A DNA stretch of 64,000 bases from Variovorax sp. EL159 (GCF_900100965.1 NZ_FMUJ01000003.1:992410-1056409); one strand, 5' to 3'. Shown: positions 1-9,231, numbered from the stretch's first letter. Notes: a model not told the origin generated them from the letters alone. A program made the numbers and translations.

Positions 1-138
1 TTCCTGCAGCGCGATCTCGGCGCGCTCGATGGTCGGCCAGATCGGCCAGAGGGTGTCGTCGAGGTCGAGGGAGATGGCCGAGATGCGAGAGAGATCGAGA
101 GGCGCGGGGCTCGCAGGCGCCGTAGGAGCGGAAGTCAT
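1..138 (-). CDS. HAD-family hydrolase, 5' end only (partial)
   Basis: The first 46 codons of a minus-strand gene run off the left edge of the window. The predicted protein starts with a Pro/Ala/Ser-rich stretch and then shows SLDLDDTLWP, the DxDxT nucleophile motif of haloacid-dehalogenase phosphatases, followed by IWPTIERAE. That pattern (a DDTLW core) is typical of small-molecule HAD phosphatases. The ATG at 138-136 is divergent from hemH with only 17 bp between the starts, so the two promoters must overlap neighbouring coding DNA. The substrate cannot be inferred from this fragment. Confidence 0.75.
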   Translation of the reverse strand, partial: MTSAPTAPASPAPLDLSRISAISLDLDDTLWPIWPTIERAEIALQE

Positions 139-155
139 TTGCCTGAGAATATCGC

Positions 156-1187
156 ATGCCTCAAGACAACGAGAAGGTCGCATCGACCGTCGAACGCAGC
201 GCCGTGCTCTGGTGCAACCTGGGCTCGCCCGATGCGCCCACCGCCGCGGCCGTGCGCCCGTACCTGGCCGACTTCCTGGGCGACCCGCGCGTGGTTGAAA
301 TTCCCAGGGTGCTTTGGGCGCTGATTCTTCACGGCATCATCCTGCGCACCCGGCCCGCCAAGTCGGCCGCCAAGTACGCCAGCATCTGGATGCCCGAAGG
401 CTCGCCGCTCAAGGTGTGGACGCAGAAGCAGGCGACGCTCTTGGCCGGCTGGCTCGGCGAGCGCGGCCACCGCGTGATGGTGCGCGACGCCATGCGCTAT
501 GCCAACCCGTCCATCGCCTCGCGGCTCGATGCACTGCAGGCCGAAGGCGCGACACGCGTGCTGGTGCTCCAGGCCTACCCGCAGTATTCGGCCACCACCA
601 CGGCCAGCGTGATCGATGCGGTGAACGACTGGAGCCGCCGCCAGCGCCGCGTGCCCGAGTTCCGCTTCGTCAACCAGTACCACGACGATCCGCTCTACAT
701 CGAAGCGCTCGCACAAGGCATCGAGCGCCACTGGAAGACCGAAGGCCGCGGCCAGGTGCTGCTGATGAGCTTCCACGGCATTCCCGCGCGCAACATCGCG
801 CTCGGCGACCCGTACCAGGCGCAGTGCCTTGCCACGGCGCGGCTGCTCGCGGCACGGCTCGGCCTGTCGGACACGCAATACCGCGTGACCTTCCAGTCGC
901 GCTTCGGCCGCGCCAAATGGCTGGAGCCCTACACCGAGCCGACCCTGCGCGAACTCGGCGCCGCCGGCGTCAAGCGGGTCGACGTGGTGTGCCCCGGCTT
1001 TCCGGCCGACTGCCTCGAAACGCTGGAAGAAATCGCCATGGAAGGCCGCGAGGCTTTCATGCATGCGGGCGGCGAGGCCTTCAGCTACATCCCCTGTCTC
1101 AACGACAGCCCGGCATGGATCACCGCGCTCGCGGGCATTGCCGAACGCAACCTGGCGGGCTGGCCCACACAAGCACCCACACCATGA
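156..1187 (+). CDS. hemH: ferrochelatase
   Basis: This 343-residue protein inserts Fe(II) into protoporphyrin IX, the last step of haem synthesis, and acts in the cytoplasm or at the inner membrane. Visible family hallmarks are the N-terminal [11 protein letters not shown] strand, the catalytic His motif SFHGIP (His about 207), TFQSRFG, and the C-terminal [15 protein letters not shown] segment with its paired acidic residues. Length is normal for the family. The stop codon overlaps the next gene's start (ATGA), so hemH heads a three-gene translationally coupled set. Nothing in the two followers has an obvious link to haem. Confidence 0.95.
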   Translation: MPQDNEKVASTVERSAVLWCNLGSPDAPTAAAVRPYLADFLGDPRVVEIPRVLWALILHGIILRTRPAKSAAKYASIWMPEGSPLKVWTQKQATLLAGWLGERGHRVMVRDAMRYANPSIASRLDALQAEGATRVLVLQAYPQYSATTTASVIDAVNDWSRRQRRVPEFRFVNQYHDDPLYIEALAQGIERHWKTEGRGQVLLMSFHGIPARNIALGDPYQAQCLATARLLAARLGLSDTQYRVTFQSRFGRAKWLEPYTEPTLRELGAAGVKRVDVVCPGFPADCLETLEEIAMEGREAFMHAGGEAFSYIPCLNDSPAWITALAGIAERNLAGWPTQAPTP

Positions 1188-2032
1188 AGAAAGAACTGCA
1201 CGAAGCCAACCGGCTCTCGTGGAACGCGGCAACCGTCGCGCACAACAGCCACAAGGGCGACCAGGCCGCCTTCTTCCGCAACGGCGGCTCCACGCTCTTC
1301 CCCGAAGAAACCGGACTGCTCGGCGACGTGAAGGACCTGGCCGTGCTGCACCTGCAGTGCAACGCCGGGCAAGACAGCCTGAGCATCGCGCACCTCGGCG
1401 CGCAGGTGACGGGCGTGGACATCTCCGACGAAGCCATCGCCTTCGCCACGCGGCTCTCGGCACAGTCGGGCATTGCGGCGCGCTTCGAGCGATCGGATGT
1501 CTACGACTACTTTCGCGATGCGCAGGCGCGCGGCGAGCGCTACGACATCGTCTTCTGCTCGTACGGCACGCTCTGCTGGCTGTCCGACCTGTCGGCCTGG
1601 GCACGTGGCGTGTCGCAGATGCTCAAGCCCGGCGGGCGCTTCGTCTTCATCGACTTCCATCCCGTTGCGATGGTGTTCGACCCATCGTGGAAGTTTCACT
1701 ACGACTACTTCAACGACGCACCGGTGCCGGAAGAAGGGGTGGGCGACTACGTGGCCCAGTCGGGCGACGGCCTCGTCCCCGATGGCTACCAGACCGGCGT
1801 GCAGGACTTCAAGAACCCGCATCCAAGCTTCGAGTTCGCATGGGGCGTGGGCCAGGTGACGACCGCGCTCGGGCAGTCCGGGCTGATCGTCGAGCACCTC
1901 GGCGAGTACCCGTACGCCAACGGCTGGAAGCCCTTCGAAGGCATGCGCGACATCGGTGGCCGCCGCATGGCAGCGCCCGAGGGCATGGCCCGCATTCCGC
2001 TGATGTACTCGCTCGCCGCGCGCAAGCCATGA
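1184..2032 (+). CDS. class I SAM-dependent methyltransferase
   Basis: The 282-residue product has a class I methyltransferase fold. Motif I is [14 protein letters not shown] (residues about 53-66), followed by the acidic strand end GVDISDEAI (Asp79), and a later [16 protein letters not shown] post-II region. The N-terminal [16 protein letters not shown] resembles UbiE/Methyltransf_25-type enzymes acting on small molecules. The start was taken at the ATG that overlaps the hemH stop by four bases; an open frame extends far upstream but is a shadow of hemH. The stop again overlaps the next start as ATGA. The substrate is unknown. Confidence 0.85.
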   Translation: MKKELHEANRLSWNAATVAHNSHKGDQAAFFRNGGSTLFPEETGLLGDVKDLAVLHLQCNAGQDSLSIAHLGAQVTGVDISDEAIAFATRLSAQSGIAARFERSDVYDYFRDAQARGERYDIVFCSYGTLCWLSDLSAWARGVSQMLKPGGRFVFIDFHPVAMVFDPSWKFHYDYFNDAPVPEEGVGDYVAQSGDGLVPDGYQTGVQDFKNPHPSFEFAWGVGQVTTALGQSGLIVEHLGEYPYANGWKPFEGMRDIGGRRMAAPEGMARIPLMYSLAARKP

Positions 2033-3138
2033 CCCGCCTTCCCGCGCTCTGCATCTGCGCCCTGTTGCTGCCGTTCGCTTCCTTCGCGAAGACGGCCGAC
2101 GTGCCCAAGGGCATCTGGGAAGGCACGCTCGGTACCAAGGCCATCGTGGCCTGCTTCAACGCGCAGTTTGCGAGCGGCAGCTACTTCTACCGGCAGTACA
2201 AGAAGCCGATCCAGTTGCGCCGCCTCGAGAAGGACGAGTTCTGGCACGAGGCCGACGACACCGGCCTCTGGTCGCTCGACCCCGCCAAGGGCTCGACGCT
2301 CACGGGCACCTGGAAAAGCGCGAAGGGCAAGCCCGTCACGCTGCCCATCCAGCTGAACCTGGCCGACGCAACGGGCGGCGACACGGCCTGCGGCACCGAC
2401 GGCTATGCGGGCCTGCTCGAAGCACCGCCGAAGATCGAGACCGGCAAGAAAGAGGAGTACACGCCAGGCCGCAGCTTCCGCGCGCTCCGCTTCGCGGGAC
2501 AGGAAACCCTGGAACTCTTCGGCCCCGAGCCCACGCTCGCCGCCATCAACCGCGAGCTTCGCGGCGACTTCGACACCAGCAAGGAGGCGGTCAAGGCGTA
2601 CTTCGATACGCGGCGCGAGTTCCTCGGCCAGGTCGGCGTGCCGGCCGAAGACGAGAAAACCGCCTCGCCCGATCACTGGACCTCCGAATGGCTCAGCATC
2701 CGCAACTACAGCTGGACGGCAGGCACCGGCAGCCGCGGCATCTCGTGGTTTTTTCGGACCTGGGACCTGAGGACCGGCAAGCAGGTCGACCCGTGGACAT
2801 GGTTCGGCGCACGCACGCAGAAACAGAGCGACCCGCACGAGAAGAGCGGCACGGGCCGCGGAATGCTCACTCCGAAGCTGCGGCGCTTTCTGTTCGCCTA
2901 CGGAAAAATCGATCCCTCGCAGGCGGAAAAGAACTGCAAGGACAACTACGAGGACGGCAGCCCGTACGACCTGACGCTGGAGACCAAAGGCATGAGCTTT
3001 TCTCAACCCGCGAACGGCGACGGCTGCGAGATCACGGTCGAAGTGCCCTACGCGGACCTCGACCCGATGCTCACGCCCGCAGGCAAGGCGGCCGTGCGGC
3101 GCATCCTGGCGTCACCGCCTGTGGCTCGCACGCGATAG
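2029..3138 (+). CDS. secreted hypothetical protein
   Basis: This 369-residue protein has an N-terminal signal peptide ([20 protein letters not shown], with cleavage probably after AFA). It is a mature periplasmic or exported protein rich in Lys, Asp and Trp. The beginning (IWEGTLGTKAIVACFN) resembles proteins that open with a small beta domain reporting on uncharged or ligand-bound extracts, but I do not recognise a family. Four cysteines are spread along the chain. It is translationally coupled (ATGA) to the methyltransferase before it. The start is fixed by that overlap and by the signal peptide. Function unknown. Confidence 0.75.
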   Translation: MTRLPALCICALLLPFASFAKTADVPKGIWEGTLGTKAIVACFNAQFASGSYFYRQYKKPIQLRRLEKDEFWHEADDTGLWSLDPAKGSTLTGTWKSAKGKPVTLPIQLNLADATGGDTACGTDGYAGLLEAPPKIETGKKEEYTPGRSFRALRFAGQETLELFGPEPTLAAINRELRGDFDTSKEAVKAYFDTRREFLGQVGVPAEDEKTASPDHWTSEWLSIRNYSWTAGTGSRGISWFFRTWDLRTGKQVDPWTWFGARTQKQSDPHEKSGTGRGMLTPKLRRFLFAYGKIDPSQAEKNCKDNYEDGSPYDLTLETKGMSFSQPANGDGCEITVEVPYADLDPMLTPAGKAAVRRILASPPVARTR

Positions 3139-3167
3139 GCCGCACTCGATAGGCTGCAGGCCCCGTC

Positions 3168-3737
3168 TCAGGCCGCAGCCTTGCGCGCCAGCAGCGCCTC
3201 GATCGCGGCTTCCATCTCCGCGTATTCGCCTTCGCCGAAGTGCTGCCGCATCACCTGGCCCTTGCTGTCGACCAGGTAGAACGCGGGCCAGTACTGGTTC
3301 CTGTAGGCGTTCCAGGTGGCGAAGCTGTTGTCTTGCGCCACCGGGTAGCGGATGTTGAAGCGGCCGATCGCGTCCTGCACGTTGCGCGTCGACTTCTCGA
3401 ACGCGAACTCGGGCGAATGCACGCCCACCACCACGAAGCCCTGGTCCTTGTACTTCTCGTACCAGCGCACCACGTGCGGCAGCGTGTGGATGCAGTTGAT
3501 GCACGAGTAGGTCCAGAAGTCGACCAGCACCACCTTGCCGGCCAACCCCTGCATGGTGAGCGGCTCCGAATTGAGCCACTTGTCGATGCCCGCGAACTCG
3601 GGCGCGCGGCCGTAGTCCTGCAAGCCCAGCGACGCGGCGAAAGCACTGCGCACGGGCCAGCCACCACCGGCCGCCGCAACGAGTGCGGACGAGCCCACGG
3701 CCAGCCCCGAGAACGCCCTTCTGGACAACATCTTCAT
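3168..3737 (-). CDS. Tat-exported TlpA/DipZ-like thioredoxin
   Basis: The 189-residue protein has a twin-arginine signal (MKMLSRRAFSGLAVG) followed by a thioredoxin-like domain. The redox motif is WTYSCINC (Cys79-Cys82) after the VVLVDFW strand, and the cis-Pro region reads YWPAFYLVD. WTxxCINC is the signature of the DipZ/NHL-linked thioredoxin subgroup, which acts as a periplasmic disulfide reductase. The start was chosen at the ATG immediately before the Arg-Arg motif; an open frame 25 codons longer has no export signal at its N-terminus. It stands alone and converges with the preceding plus-strand operon. Confidence 0.85.
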   Translation of the reverse strand: MKMLSRRAFSGLAVGSSALVAAAGGGWPVRSAFAASLGLQDYGRAPEFAGIDKWLNSEPLTMQGLAGKVVLVDFWTYSCINCIHTLPHVVRWYEKYKDQGFVVVGVHSPEFAFEKSTRNVQDAIGRFNIRYPVAQDNSFATWNAYRNQYWPAFYLVDSKGQVMRQHFGEGEYAEMEAAIEALLARKAAA

Positions 3738-3869
3738 GATCGCGAACCTCGTGCATGTCAGACCGACAGCGGTCAGGCGCGATTGTTTGCCGCGCGCCCA
3801 GCATGCGCGCATGTGTCACGGCAATTTGAAGTTTGTCCCGGCGGCGTGAAGGCCTGGCGGGCAGATCGC

Positions 3870-4376
3870 TCAGAACTTGCCGAGGTAGTCCATCTTGCCG
3901 ATCGGCATGCCTTTGTGGCGCAGCACGTCGTAGGCAGTGGTCACGTGGAAGAAGAAGTTCGGCAGCGCGAACTGCAGCAGGTAGCGCTGCGCGGTGAAAT
4001 GCGCTTCGCCCTCGCGCTGCTTGATGACCACGGGGCGCTCTTCCTGGCCATCGACCTGCGAGCGCTCGACGGTCTTCAGGAAGTCCTGCGTCTTCGCGAT
4101 GCGGGCCTGCAGTTCGTCCCAGGTCTTTTCCTCATCGGGAAAGCTGGGGGCCGTGATGCCCGCGATGCGCGCCACGCCGAGCTTCGATGCATCGCTTGCG
4201 CGCTGGATCTGGCCGGCCAGCGTGAGCATGTCGGGCGCAAGCCGCGCCTCGACCAGCGTCGCCGGGTCGATGCCGTTGGCTTGTGCGTGCGCAAGGCTCT
4301 TGTCGAGCAGGTGGGTGAGTTGTCCGAGTCCGCGTGCAAAGACCGGCACGGACAGGTCGTACATCGAGAGCGCCAT
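3870..4376 (-). CDS. DUF1993 family protein
   Basis: The 168-residue protein begins MALSMYDLSVPVFARGLGQL and contains the conserved features of DUF1993: LSMYDLSVP at the N-terminus, LAPDMLTLAGQIQRASD in the middle, and LPNFFFHVTTAYDVLRHKG near the C-terminus. These proteins are all-helical, DinB/YfiT-like in fold, cytoplasmic and of unknown biochemical role. The length is normal. The ATG was preferred over an upstream frame extension because DUF1993 proteins start at this motif. There is no operon partner; it lies 56 bp downstream of the alpha/beta hydrolase stop. Confidence 0.85.
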   Translation of the reverse strand: MALSMYDLSVPVFARGLGQLTHLLDKSLAHAQANGIDPATLVEARLAPDMLTLAGQIQRASDASKLGVARIAGITAPSFPDEEKTWDELQARIAKTQDFLKTVERSQVDGQEERPVVIKQREGEAHFTAQRYLLQFALPNFFFHVTTAYDVLRHKGMPIGKMDYLGKF

Positions 4377-4432
4377 GGGAGGTGAGCCTTGTGGTGGTTG
4401 GAGTCGGCGGCGATTGTCTCGCCGCCGTGTCT

Positions 4433-5323
4433 TCAACGACTGGCGGCGCGAATAAACCCTTCGATCGGCTCCAGTTGTGCCGGCACGTTGAGCGCGGGCG
4501 CGTGGCCGCAGTCAGGCACTTCGATCACCTGCAGCCGCCCGGCCGCACCGGGACCGCGGCGCGCCATCTCCTCGACCACGCAGGGCAGCACCAGGTCGGA
4601 CTCGGCGCCGCGCAGGCACAGCACCGGTACCTCGATGGCGTCGTAGTGCGGCCAGATCAGGTAGTCGTTGTCGTGCGCGCTGAACTGGCGAACCATGGCG
4701 GGGTCGTAGTGCGGCGTGACGCGGCCGTCAGGCAGGCGACGCGTCGAGCTTTCGGTCAGGCGGCGCCACTGCGCGTCGCTGAGCCAGCCGTAGGGCTTGT
4801 AGACGGTGCGAAAGAAGGCCTCCAGCTCGGCCACGGTGTCGAACGCGGGCGGCTGGCCCGCATAGGCGCGGATGCGCTCGATGGCCGCCTGCGCAAGCTG
4901 CGGCGCGTTGTCGTTGAGCACCAGGCTCGCGATGCGCGCCTTCATGCGCGGCTCGAACAGGCCCGATGCGCAGACCGTGCCGATGGCACCGCCCATCGAG
5001 GTGCCGACCCAGTGCACGCGGCCGATCCGCAGCTCGTCGCACAGCGCATTGGCGATGCGTGCGTAGAACGACAGCTGGTATTCCTCGTCCGGCAGCGGGC
5101 TCCACTGGCTCAGGCCACGGCCGATGGTGTCGGGGCAGATCACGCGGAAGCCGCGCGACGCGAAGTGCTGCGCCAGCTCGTCCATGTCGCGGCAGGTGCG
5201 CGCCAGGCCGTGCCAGGCGATGACCACCGGCGCCTCGGGTGCGCCCCATTCGAGCCAGTGGATCTCGCGGCCCGCGAGCTGCGCATAGCGCGACAGGGGC
5301 GTCATGACGTTGCGGTCGCTCAT
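4433..5323 (-). CDS. alpha/beta hydrolase
   Basis: This 296-residue cytoplasmic hydrolase has the oxyanion motif AWHGLART, nucleophile elbow GTSMGG (Ser109), and the catalytic His in PDCGHAPAL near the C-terminus. No signal peptide is present. Its ATG overlaps the livM stop by four bases, so it is the last gene of the transporter operon that starts at the substrate-binding protein. That position, downstream of an extracellular PHB depolymerase and an uptake system, makes hydrolysis of imported ester oligomers a reasonable guess. Nothing in the sequence alone distinguishes esterase from, for example, ring-cleavage hydrolase activity. Confidence 0.85.
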   Translation of the reverse strand: MSDRNVMTPLSRYAQLAGREIHWLEWGAPEAPVVIAWHGLARTCRDMDELAQHFASRGFRVICPDTIGRGLSQWSPLPDEEYQLSFYARIANALCDELRIGRVHWVGTSMGGAIGTVCASGLFEPRMKARIASLVLNDNAPQLAQAAIERIRAYAGQPPAFDTVAELEAFFRTVYKPYGWLSDAQWRRLTESSTRRLPDGRVTPHYDPAMVRQFSAHDNDYLIWPHYDAIEVPVLCLRGAESDLVLPCVVEEMARRGPGAAGRLQVIEVPDCGHAPALNVPAQLEPIEGFIRAASR

Positions 5324-6387
5324 CGTGCCGCCCTCGCCCGCAGCTTGCCCACGATGCCGGTGGGAAAGTAATACACCGAGAGCACGAACAGCACGCCCAG
5401 CCACAGCAGCCAGCGGTCGGGCGACAGCAACGCCGCCAGCCACGGCAGGCCGCTGGCGGCCTCGTTGCCAAGGCGCAGCAGGTCTTGCAGGTAGCTCTGC
5501 GCCACCACGAACAGCACCGCGCCGATGGCCGCGCCGTAGATGGTGCCCATGCCGCCGATCACCACGATCAGCAGCACGTCGATCATGATCTCGAAGCTCA
5601 GTGAGGTGTCGGGCCCGTTGTAGCGCAGCCAGATCGCCAGCATCGCGCCGGCCAGCGTGGCGAACAGCGCCGACAGCACGGCGGCCGTGGTGCGGTACAC
5701 CACCACGCGGTAGCCGATGGCCTCGGCGCGGAACTCGTTCTCGCGGATCGCCTGCAGCACGCGGCCGAAGGGCGAGTTCACGATGCGCAGCAGCGCCAGC
5801 ACCAGCACCACGGCGGCCACGAACAGCAGGTAGTAGCAGAGCAAGCGCCCGTCGAGCGAGACGCCGAGGAAAGGCTCTTCGGAGAACTCGAAGCTCGGCG
5901 AGATCAGCTCGGGCAGCTTGAAGGTCAGGCCGTCTTCGCCGCCGGTGAAGTCCGACAGTTGCGAGGCCAGCGTCTGGAAGGCCGAGGCCACGGCCAGCGT
6001 GATCATCGCGAAGAAGATCGCGCGCACCCGCAGCGAGAACAGGCCGATGGCGAACGAGAGCACCAGCGACACCGCCAGCGATGCGCCCAGCCCCACCAGC
6101 ACTGCACCCCAGTTGGGGCCCAGCCGCGAAGCCGAGATCGCGATGCCATAGGCACCGATGCCGAAGAACATGGTGTGCGCAAAGCTCACGATGCCGGTGT
6201 AGCCCAGCAGCAAATCGAAGCTAGCCACCAGCACCACGAACACCAAAATTTTGGCCGCGACGCTGAGCGCCTTGACGCCCGGGAAGATAAAAGGCGCGAA
6301 GGCCAGCGCAAGGAACACGGCCACCAGCAGCAGCGCCAGCAGGCGGCTGCGCGGGGTGTCGTTGGAGAGAAGTCGTTTCAGGAACAT
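5320..6387 (-). CDS. livM: branched-chain-type ABC transporter permease LivM
   Basis: The 355-residue integral membrane protein carries about nine to ten hydrophobic segments and the LivM-family signature LLGYTGIVSFAHTMFFGIGAYGIAI, plus the EAA-like loop AIRENEFRAEAIGYRV. It is one of two permeases of a HAAT (COG4177) importer. It lies 17 bp downstream of livH and overlaps the downstream hydrolase (ATGA). The start is the ATG before the hydrophobic N-terminus; upstream in-frame sequence is a livH shadow. The name reflects family membership only. The liv class also moves amides, urea and aromatic or short-chain acids. Confidence 0.9.
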   Translation of the reverse strand: MFLKRLLSNDTPRSRLLALLLVAVFLALAFAPFIFPGVKALSVAAKILVFVVLVASFDLLLGYTGIVSFAHTMFFGIGAYGIAISASRLGPNWGAVLVGLGASLAVSLVLSFAIGLFSLRVRAIFFAMITLAVASAFQTLASQLSDFTGGEDGLTFKLPELISPSFEFSEEPFLGVSLDGRLLCYYLLFVAAVVLVLALLRIVNSPFGRVLQAIRENEFRAEAIGYRVVVYRTTAAVLSALFATLAGAMLAIWLRYNGPDTSLSFEIMIDVLLIVVIGGMGTIYGAAIGAVLFVVAQSYLQDLLRLGNEAASGLPWLAALLSPDRWLLWLGVLFVLSVYYFPTGIVGKLRARAAR

Positions 6388-6404
6388 GACGGCTTTTTTC
6401 TTTC

Positions 6405-7388
6405 TCAACGGTTCGCCACGGGGTACACACCCTGCGGACGCCACAACAGCACGGCCACCATCAGGAAGATGCTCGCGAACTGCGTGAGGGTCGGCAGCAG
6501 GAAGCCGATGTAGTTGGTCATGAGGCCCACCAGCAGCGCGCCGATGAGCGCCCCGCCCGTCGAGCCCAGCCCGCCGATGATGATGACGATGAAGATCAGC
6601 ACGTTGACCTGTGCGCCCATCTGCGGCACCAGGTTCTGCTGGAACAGCCCCCACATCACGCCGCCCAGGCCGGCCAGTGCACTGCCGACCACGAACACGC
6701 CGACGAAGAGCCGGCCGATGCGGTAGCCGAGCGACTCGACCATCTCGCGGTCTTGCACGCCGGCGCGAATGAGCAGGCCGATCTTGGTGCGGCCCAGCGT
6801 CCATGCGAGCAGGCCGAACACCACCACGCCCACGGCCACCGCGAGCAGGCGGTACTTGCTGATGGCGGCGTCGCCGACGAGCAGCGAACCGCGCAGCGCC
6901 TCGGGCAGCGGCAGCGGAATCTGCGCCGGGCCCCAGATCACCTTGATGAGCTCTTCACCGATGATCATGCCGCCCATGGTGATGAGGATCTGCTTCAGGT
7001 GCTGGCCGTACACCGGCCGCACGATGAAGCGCTCGAACGCGAGGCCCACTGCGCCGGCCACGAGCATCGCGACCAGCATCGCGGGGAACACGGCCACGAG
7101 GTTGCGCCAGAGTTCGCCCGAGCCCGTCCAATCGCCCATGAGGCCGAGCACACTGCTCGCCACGAAGGCGCCGAGTGCGATGAACACGCCGTGGCCGAAG
7201 TTCAGCACGTCCATCAGGCCGAACACCAGCGTGAGGCCCGAGGCGATGATGAAGATGATCATGCCCATCGCCAGGCCCGCGACCGTGAGCGTGAGCCAGG
7301 TCGAGAAGGAGCCGGTGAGCGGCAGCGCGATGAGCGCGAGGATGGGGGCGAGAAGCAGCGGCTTCCAGTCGAAGTCGAGTGCCTTCAT
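6405..7388 (-). CDS. livH: branched-chain-type ABC transporter permease LivH
   Basis: The 327-residue permease of the HAAT class (COG0559) shows the LivH signature GLTLVFGLMDVLNFGHGVFIALGAF and the C-terminal GGLGSTGGALIGALLVG repeat motif. About eight transmembrane helices are visible. It pairs with LivM. A GC-rich repeat element (7407-7522) separates it from livF, so this gene is preceded by an approximately 150-bp gap inside the operon. The chosen ATG precedes MKALDFDWKPLLL, just before the first hydrophobic segment. Confidence 0.9.
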   Translation of the reverse strand: MKALDFDWKPLLLAPILALIALPLTGSFSTWLTLTVAGLAMGMIIFIIASGLTLVFGLMDVLNFGHGVFIALGAFVASSVLGLMGDWTGSGELWRNLVAVFPAMLVAMLVAGAVGLAFERFIVRPVYGQHLKQILITMGGMIIGEELIKVIWGPAQIPLPLPEALRGSLLVGDAAISKYRLLAVAVGVVVFGLLAWTLGRTKIGLLIRAGVQDREMVESLGYRIGRLFVGVFVVGSALAGLGGVMWGLFQQNLVPQMGAQVNVLIFIVIIIGGLGSTGGALIGALLVGLMTNYIGFLLPTLTQFASIFLMVAVLLWRPQGVYPVANR

Positions 7389-7406
7389 TGCAGCGCTCCC
7401 TTCTCT

Positions 7407-7522
7407 TGCTCCTTCCCCCTCCGGGGGAAGGCAGGGATGGGGGCTGACGGCGCCTGCAGGCCCGCGCTGCATCGAAGGCCGCGAGCCCCCACCCCAACCC
7501 TCCCCCAGAGGGGGAGGGAGAA
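7407..7522. repeat. GC-rich double-hairpin intergenic repeat, copy 1
   Basis: The element begins TGCTCCTTCCCCCTCCGGGG and ends in an AGGGGGAGGGAGAAA-type stretch. Each end is a self-complementary hairpin: CCTTCCCCC/GGGGGAAGG on the left and CCCTCCCCC/GGGGGAGGG on the right, separated by about 60 bp containing GGGATGGGGGC and GCCGCGAGCCCCCACC, which can also pair. A second copy with the same order lies at 8281-8394. This is a REP/BIME-like dispersed repeat, here between livF and livH. Confidence 0.85.
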
Positions 7523-7536
7523 AAACATCGAATACT

Positions 7537-8274
7537 TCATAGCGCGAGACCCAGGAGAGATTGCTGCAATTGCGCGTCCTCGGAGAACGCCGCCATCGAA
7601 CCGCTGTGCACCACGCGGCCGTTGTCCATCACCGCGACGGTGTCGCCCAGGCGTTGGGCGAAGTTGATGTTCTGCTCCACCAGCAGGATCGTCACGCCGC
7701 TGCGCTTGAGCTCGGCAAACGCGTCGATCATGTTGTTGATCATCACGGGCGCCAGGCCCTTGCTGGGTTCGTCGATCAGCAGCAGCTCGCGCGGCTCGAC
7801 GATGGCGCGCGACACGGCCAGCATCTGCTTCTGTCCACCCGACAGCTTGCCGGCCGGGTGGTTCCAGAACTTCTCGACCGCGGGGAAGAGCTTGAAGATC
7901 CACTTCAGCCGCGTGTCGTCGATCTGCGCGGCGTTCTTGGCGCCGCGCGCGGCGAGCAGCATGTTCTCTTTCACCGTGAGGTCCGAGAAGATGCCCATGT
8001 TCTCGGGCACGTAGGCGATGCCGAGGCTGGCGATCTGCGGGGTTTGCAGCGCGGTGATGTCCACGGCCTTGTCGTGACCGAACCGCACGCTGCCCTGCGA
8101 CGCATGCCAAAGGCCCATGATGGTTCGCAGCGTGGTCGTCTTGCCTGCGCCATTGCGGCCCAGCAGCATCGTGAGCTGGCCGCGCGGCACGGCAAGGTCG
8201 ACGCCGTGGAGGATGTGATACGCCCCGATGTGCGTCTGCACGCCTTCGAGGGTCAACAGGTTCTGAGCAGTCAT
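7537..8274 (-). CDS. livF: branched-chain-type ABC transporter ATPase LivF
   Basis: The 245-residue ATPase has Walker A GRNGAGKTT, Q-loop, ABC signature LSGGQKQM, Walker B ELLLIDEPSKGLAP and the switch region VEQN. SKGLAP after Walker B and the compact length (about 235-250 aa) are typical of LivF. It energises the LivHM permease pair together with LivG. It is flanked on both sides by copies of the same GC-rich intergenic repeat, so it sits about 145 bp from livG and about 150 bp from livH. The start is the ATG before TAQNLLTLEGVQ. Confidence 0.92.
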   Translation of the reverse strand: MTAQNLLTLEGVQTHIGAYHILHGVDLAVPRGQLTMLLGRNGAGKTTTLRTIMGLWHASQGSVRFGHDKAVDITALQTPQIASLGIAYVPENMGIFSDLTVKENMLLAARGAKNAAQIDDTRLKWIFKLFPAVEKFWNHPAGKLSGGQKQMLAVSRAIVEPRELLLIDEPSKGLAPVMINNMIDAFAELKRSGVTILLVEQNINFAQRLGDTVAVMDNGRVVHSGSMAAFSEDAQLQQSLLGLAL

Positions 8275-8280
8275 CGGTCT

Positions 8281-8394
8281 TGCTCCTTCCCCTTCCGGGG
8301 GAAGGTTGGGATGGGGGCGAGCGGCGCTGGCAAGGCCGCAGCGAAGTGAAGGCCGCGAGCCCCCACCCCTGCCCTCCCCCAGCGGGGGAGGGAG
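8281..8394. repeat. GC-rich double-hairpin intergenic repeat, copy 2
   Basis: Same organisation and near-identical ends as the copy at 7407-7522: TGCTCCTTCCCCTTCCGGGG at the left, GCCGCGAGCCCCCACC towards the right, then a CCCTCCCCC/GGGGGAGGG hairpin and GAGAAA. The interior differs moderately (GCAAGGCCGCAGCGAAGTGA), as expected for independent copies of a dispersed element. It fills the livG-livF gap. Confidence 0.85.
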
Positions 8395-8419
8395 AAATTC
8401 AGATTCGTCATCGGGCGCG

Positions 8420-9187
8420 TCATGCAGCGGCCTCCTTCGCAACACCCAGGTAGGCCTCTTGCACCACCGGCGAGGCGATCACCTCGGCCGGCTCGCCGTC
8501 CGCCACCAGCGTGCCGTTGTGCAGCACGATGATGCGGTCGGCCAGCTCGCGCACCACGTCCATCTTGTGTTCGACCAGCAGGATGGTCTTGGTCTTGTCC
8601 TGCTTGAGCTTGCGGATCAGGTCGAGGATGACCGGCGCCTCGGCCGCGTTCATGCCGGCCGTGGGTTCGTCGAACATGAAGACCTTGGGCTCCAGCGCCA
8701 TCAGCAATGCCACTTCGAGCTTGCGCTGGTCGCCGTGCGGCAGGCTCGCCACCGTCGCATGCTCGCGCGACTTGAGCGCGACGTCGGCCAGGATCTGGTC
8801 CGCGCGTTCGGTCAGCGCCTTGTGGTCGCTCCAGATGCTCCACAGATTGAGCCCGCGCCGGTGCGCGCCCTCGCGCGTGGCCTGCACCGCCAGCCGCACG
8901 TTCTCCAGCACCGAAAGGTTCGGGAACAGGTTGGTGAGCTGGAAGGCACGCCCCAGCCCCGCATGCGTGCGCGCCGACGGCGACAGGCCCGACAGCGATT
9001 GCCCGTCGAGCGACACCGTGCCCGCGCTCGCCTTGAGCTGGCCCGAGATCAGGTTGAAGTAAGTGGTTTTGCCCGCCCCGTTGGGGCCGACGATGGCCGT
9101 CAGCGTGCCCGGCGCAAAAGCGCAGCTCACGCCATTGACGGCCACGTGCCCTCCGAAGCGGATGGTCAGGTCTCGGGTCTCAAGCAT
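8420..9187 (-). CDS. livG: branched-chain-type ABC transporter ATPase LivG
   Basis: The 255-residue ATPase has Walker A GPNGAGKTT (residues 34-42), a LivG-type insertion with GLGRAFQLTNLFPNLSVLENV, and Walker B VFMFDEPTAGMN. The signature loop reads LPHGDQRKLE rather than the textbook LSGGQ. LivG proteins commonly carry LPYGxQR here, so this is a family trait, though the Asp is less usual. It is the first transporter gene after the PHB depolymerase, whose stop lies only 44 bp upstream. Confidence 0.92.
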   Translation of the reverse strand: MLETRDLTIRFGGHVAVNGVSCAFAPGTLTAIVGPNGAGKTTYFNLISGQLKASAGTVSLDGQSLSGLSPSARTHAGLGRAFQLTNLFPNLSVLENVRLAVQATREGAHRRGLNLWSIWSDHKALTERADQILADVALKSREHATVASLPHGDQRKLEVALLMALEPKVFMFDEPTAGMNAAEAPVILDLIRKLKQDKTKTILLVEHKMDVVRELADRIIVLHNGTLVADGEPAEVIASPVVQEAYLGVAKEAAA

Positions 9188-9231
9188 CGTTGGTCATTGC
9201 AGATGGAAAAGTGTGTCGATGACGATCGGCG

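Noticed and set aside
135..1604. Minus-strand frame of 489 codons opposite hemH
   Set aside because: Arg/Ala-rich shadow without motif; the plus strand carries ferrochelatase and a methyltransferase.
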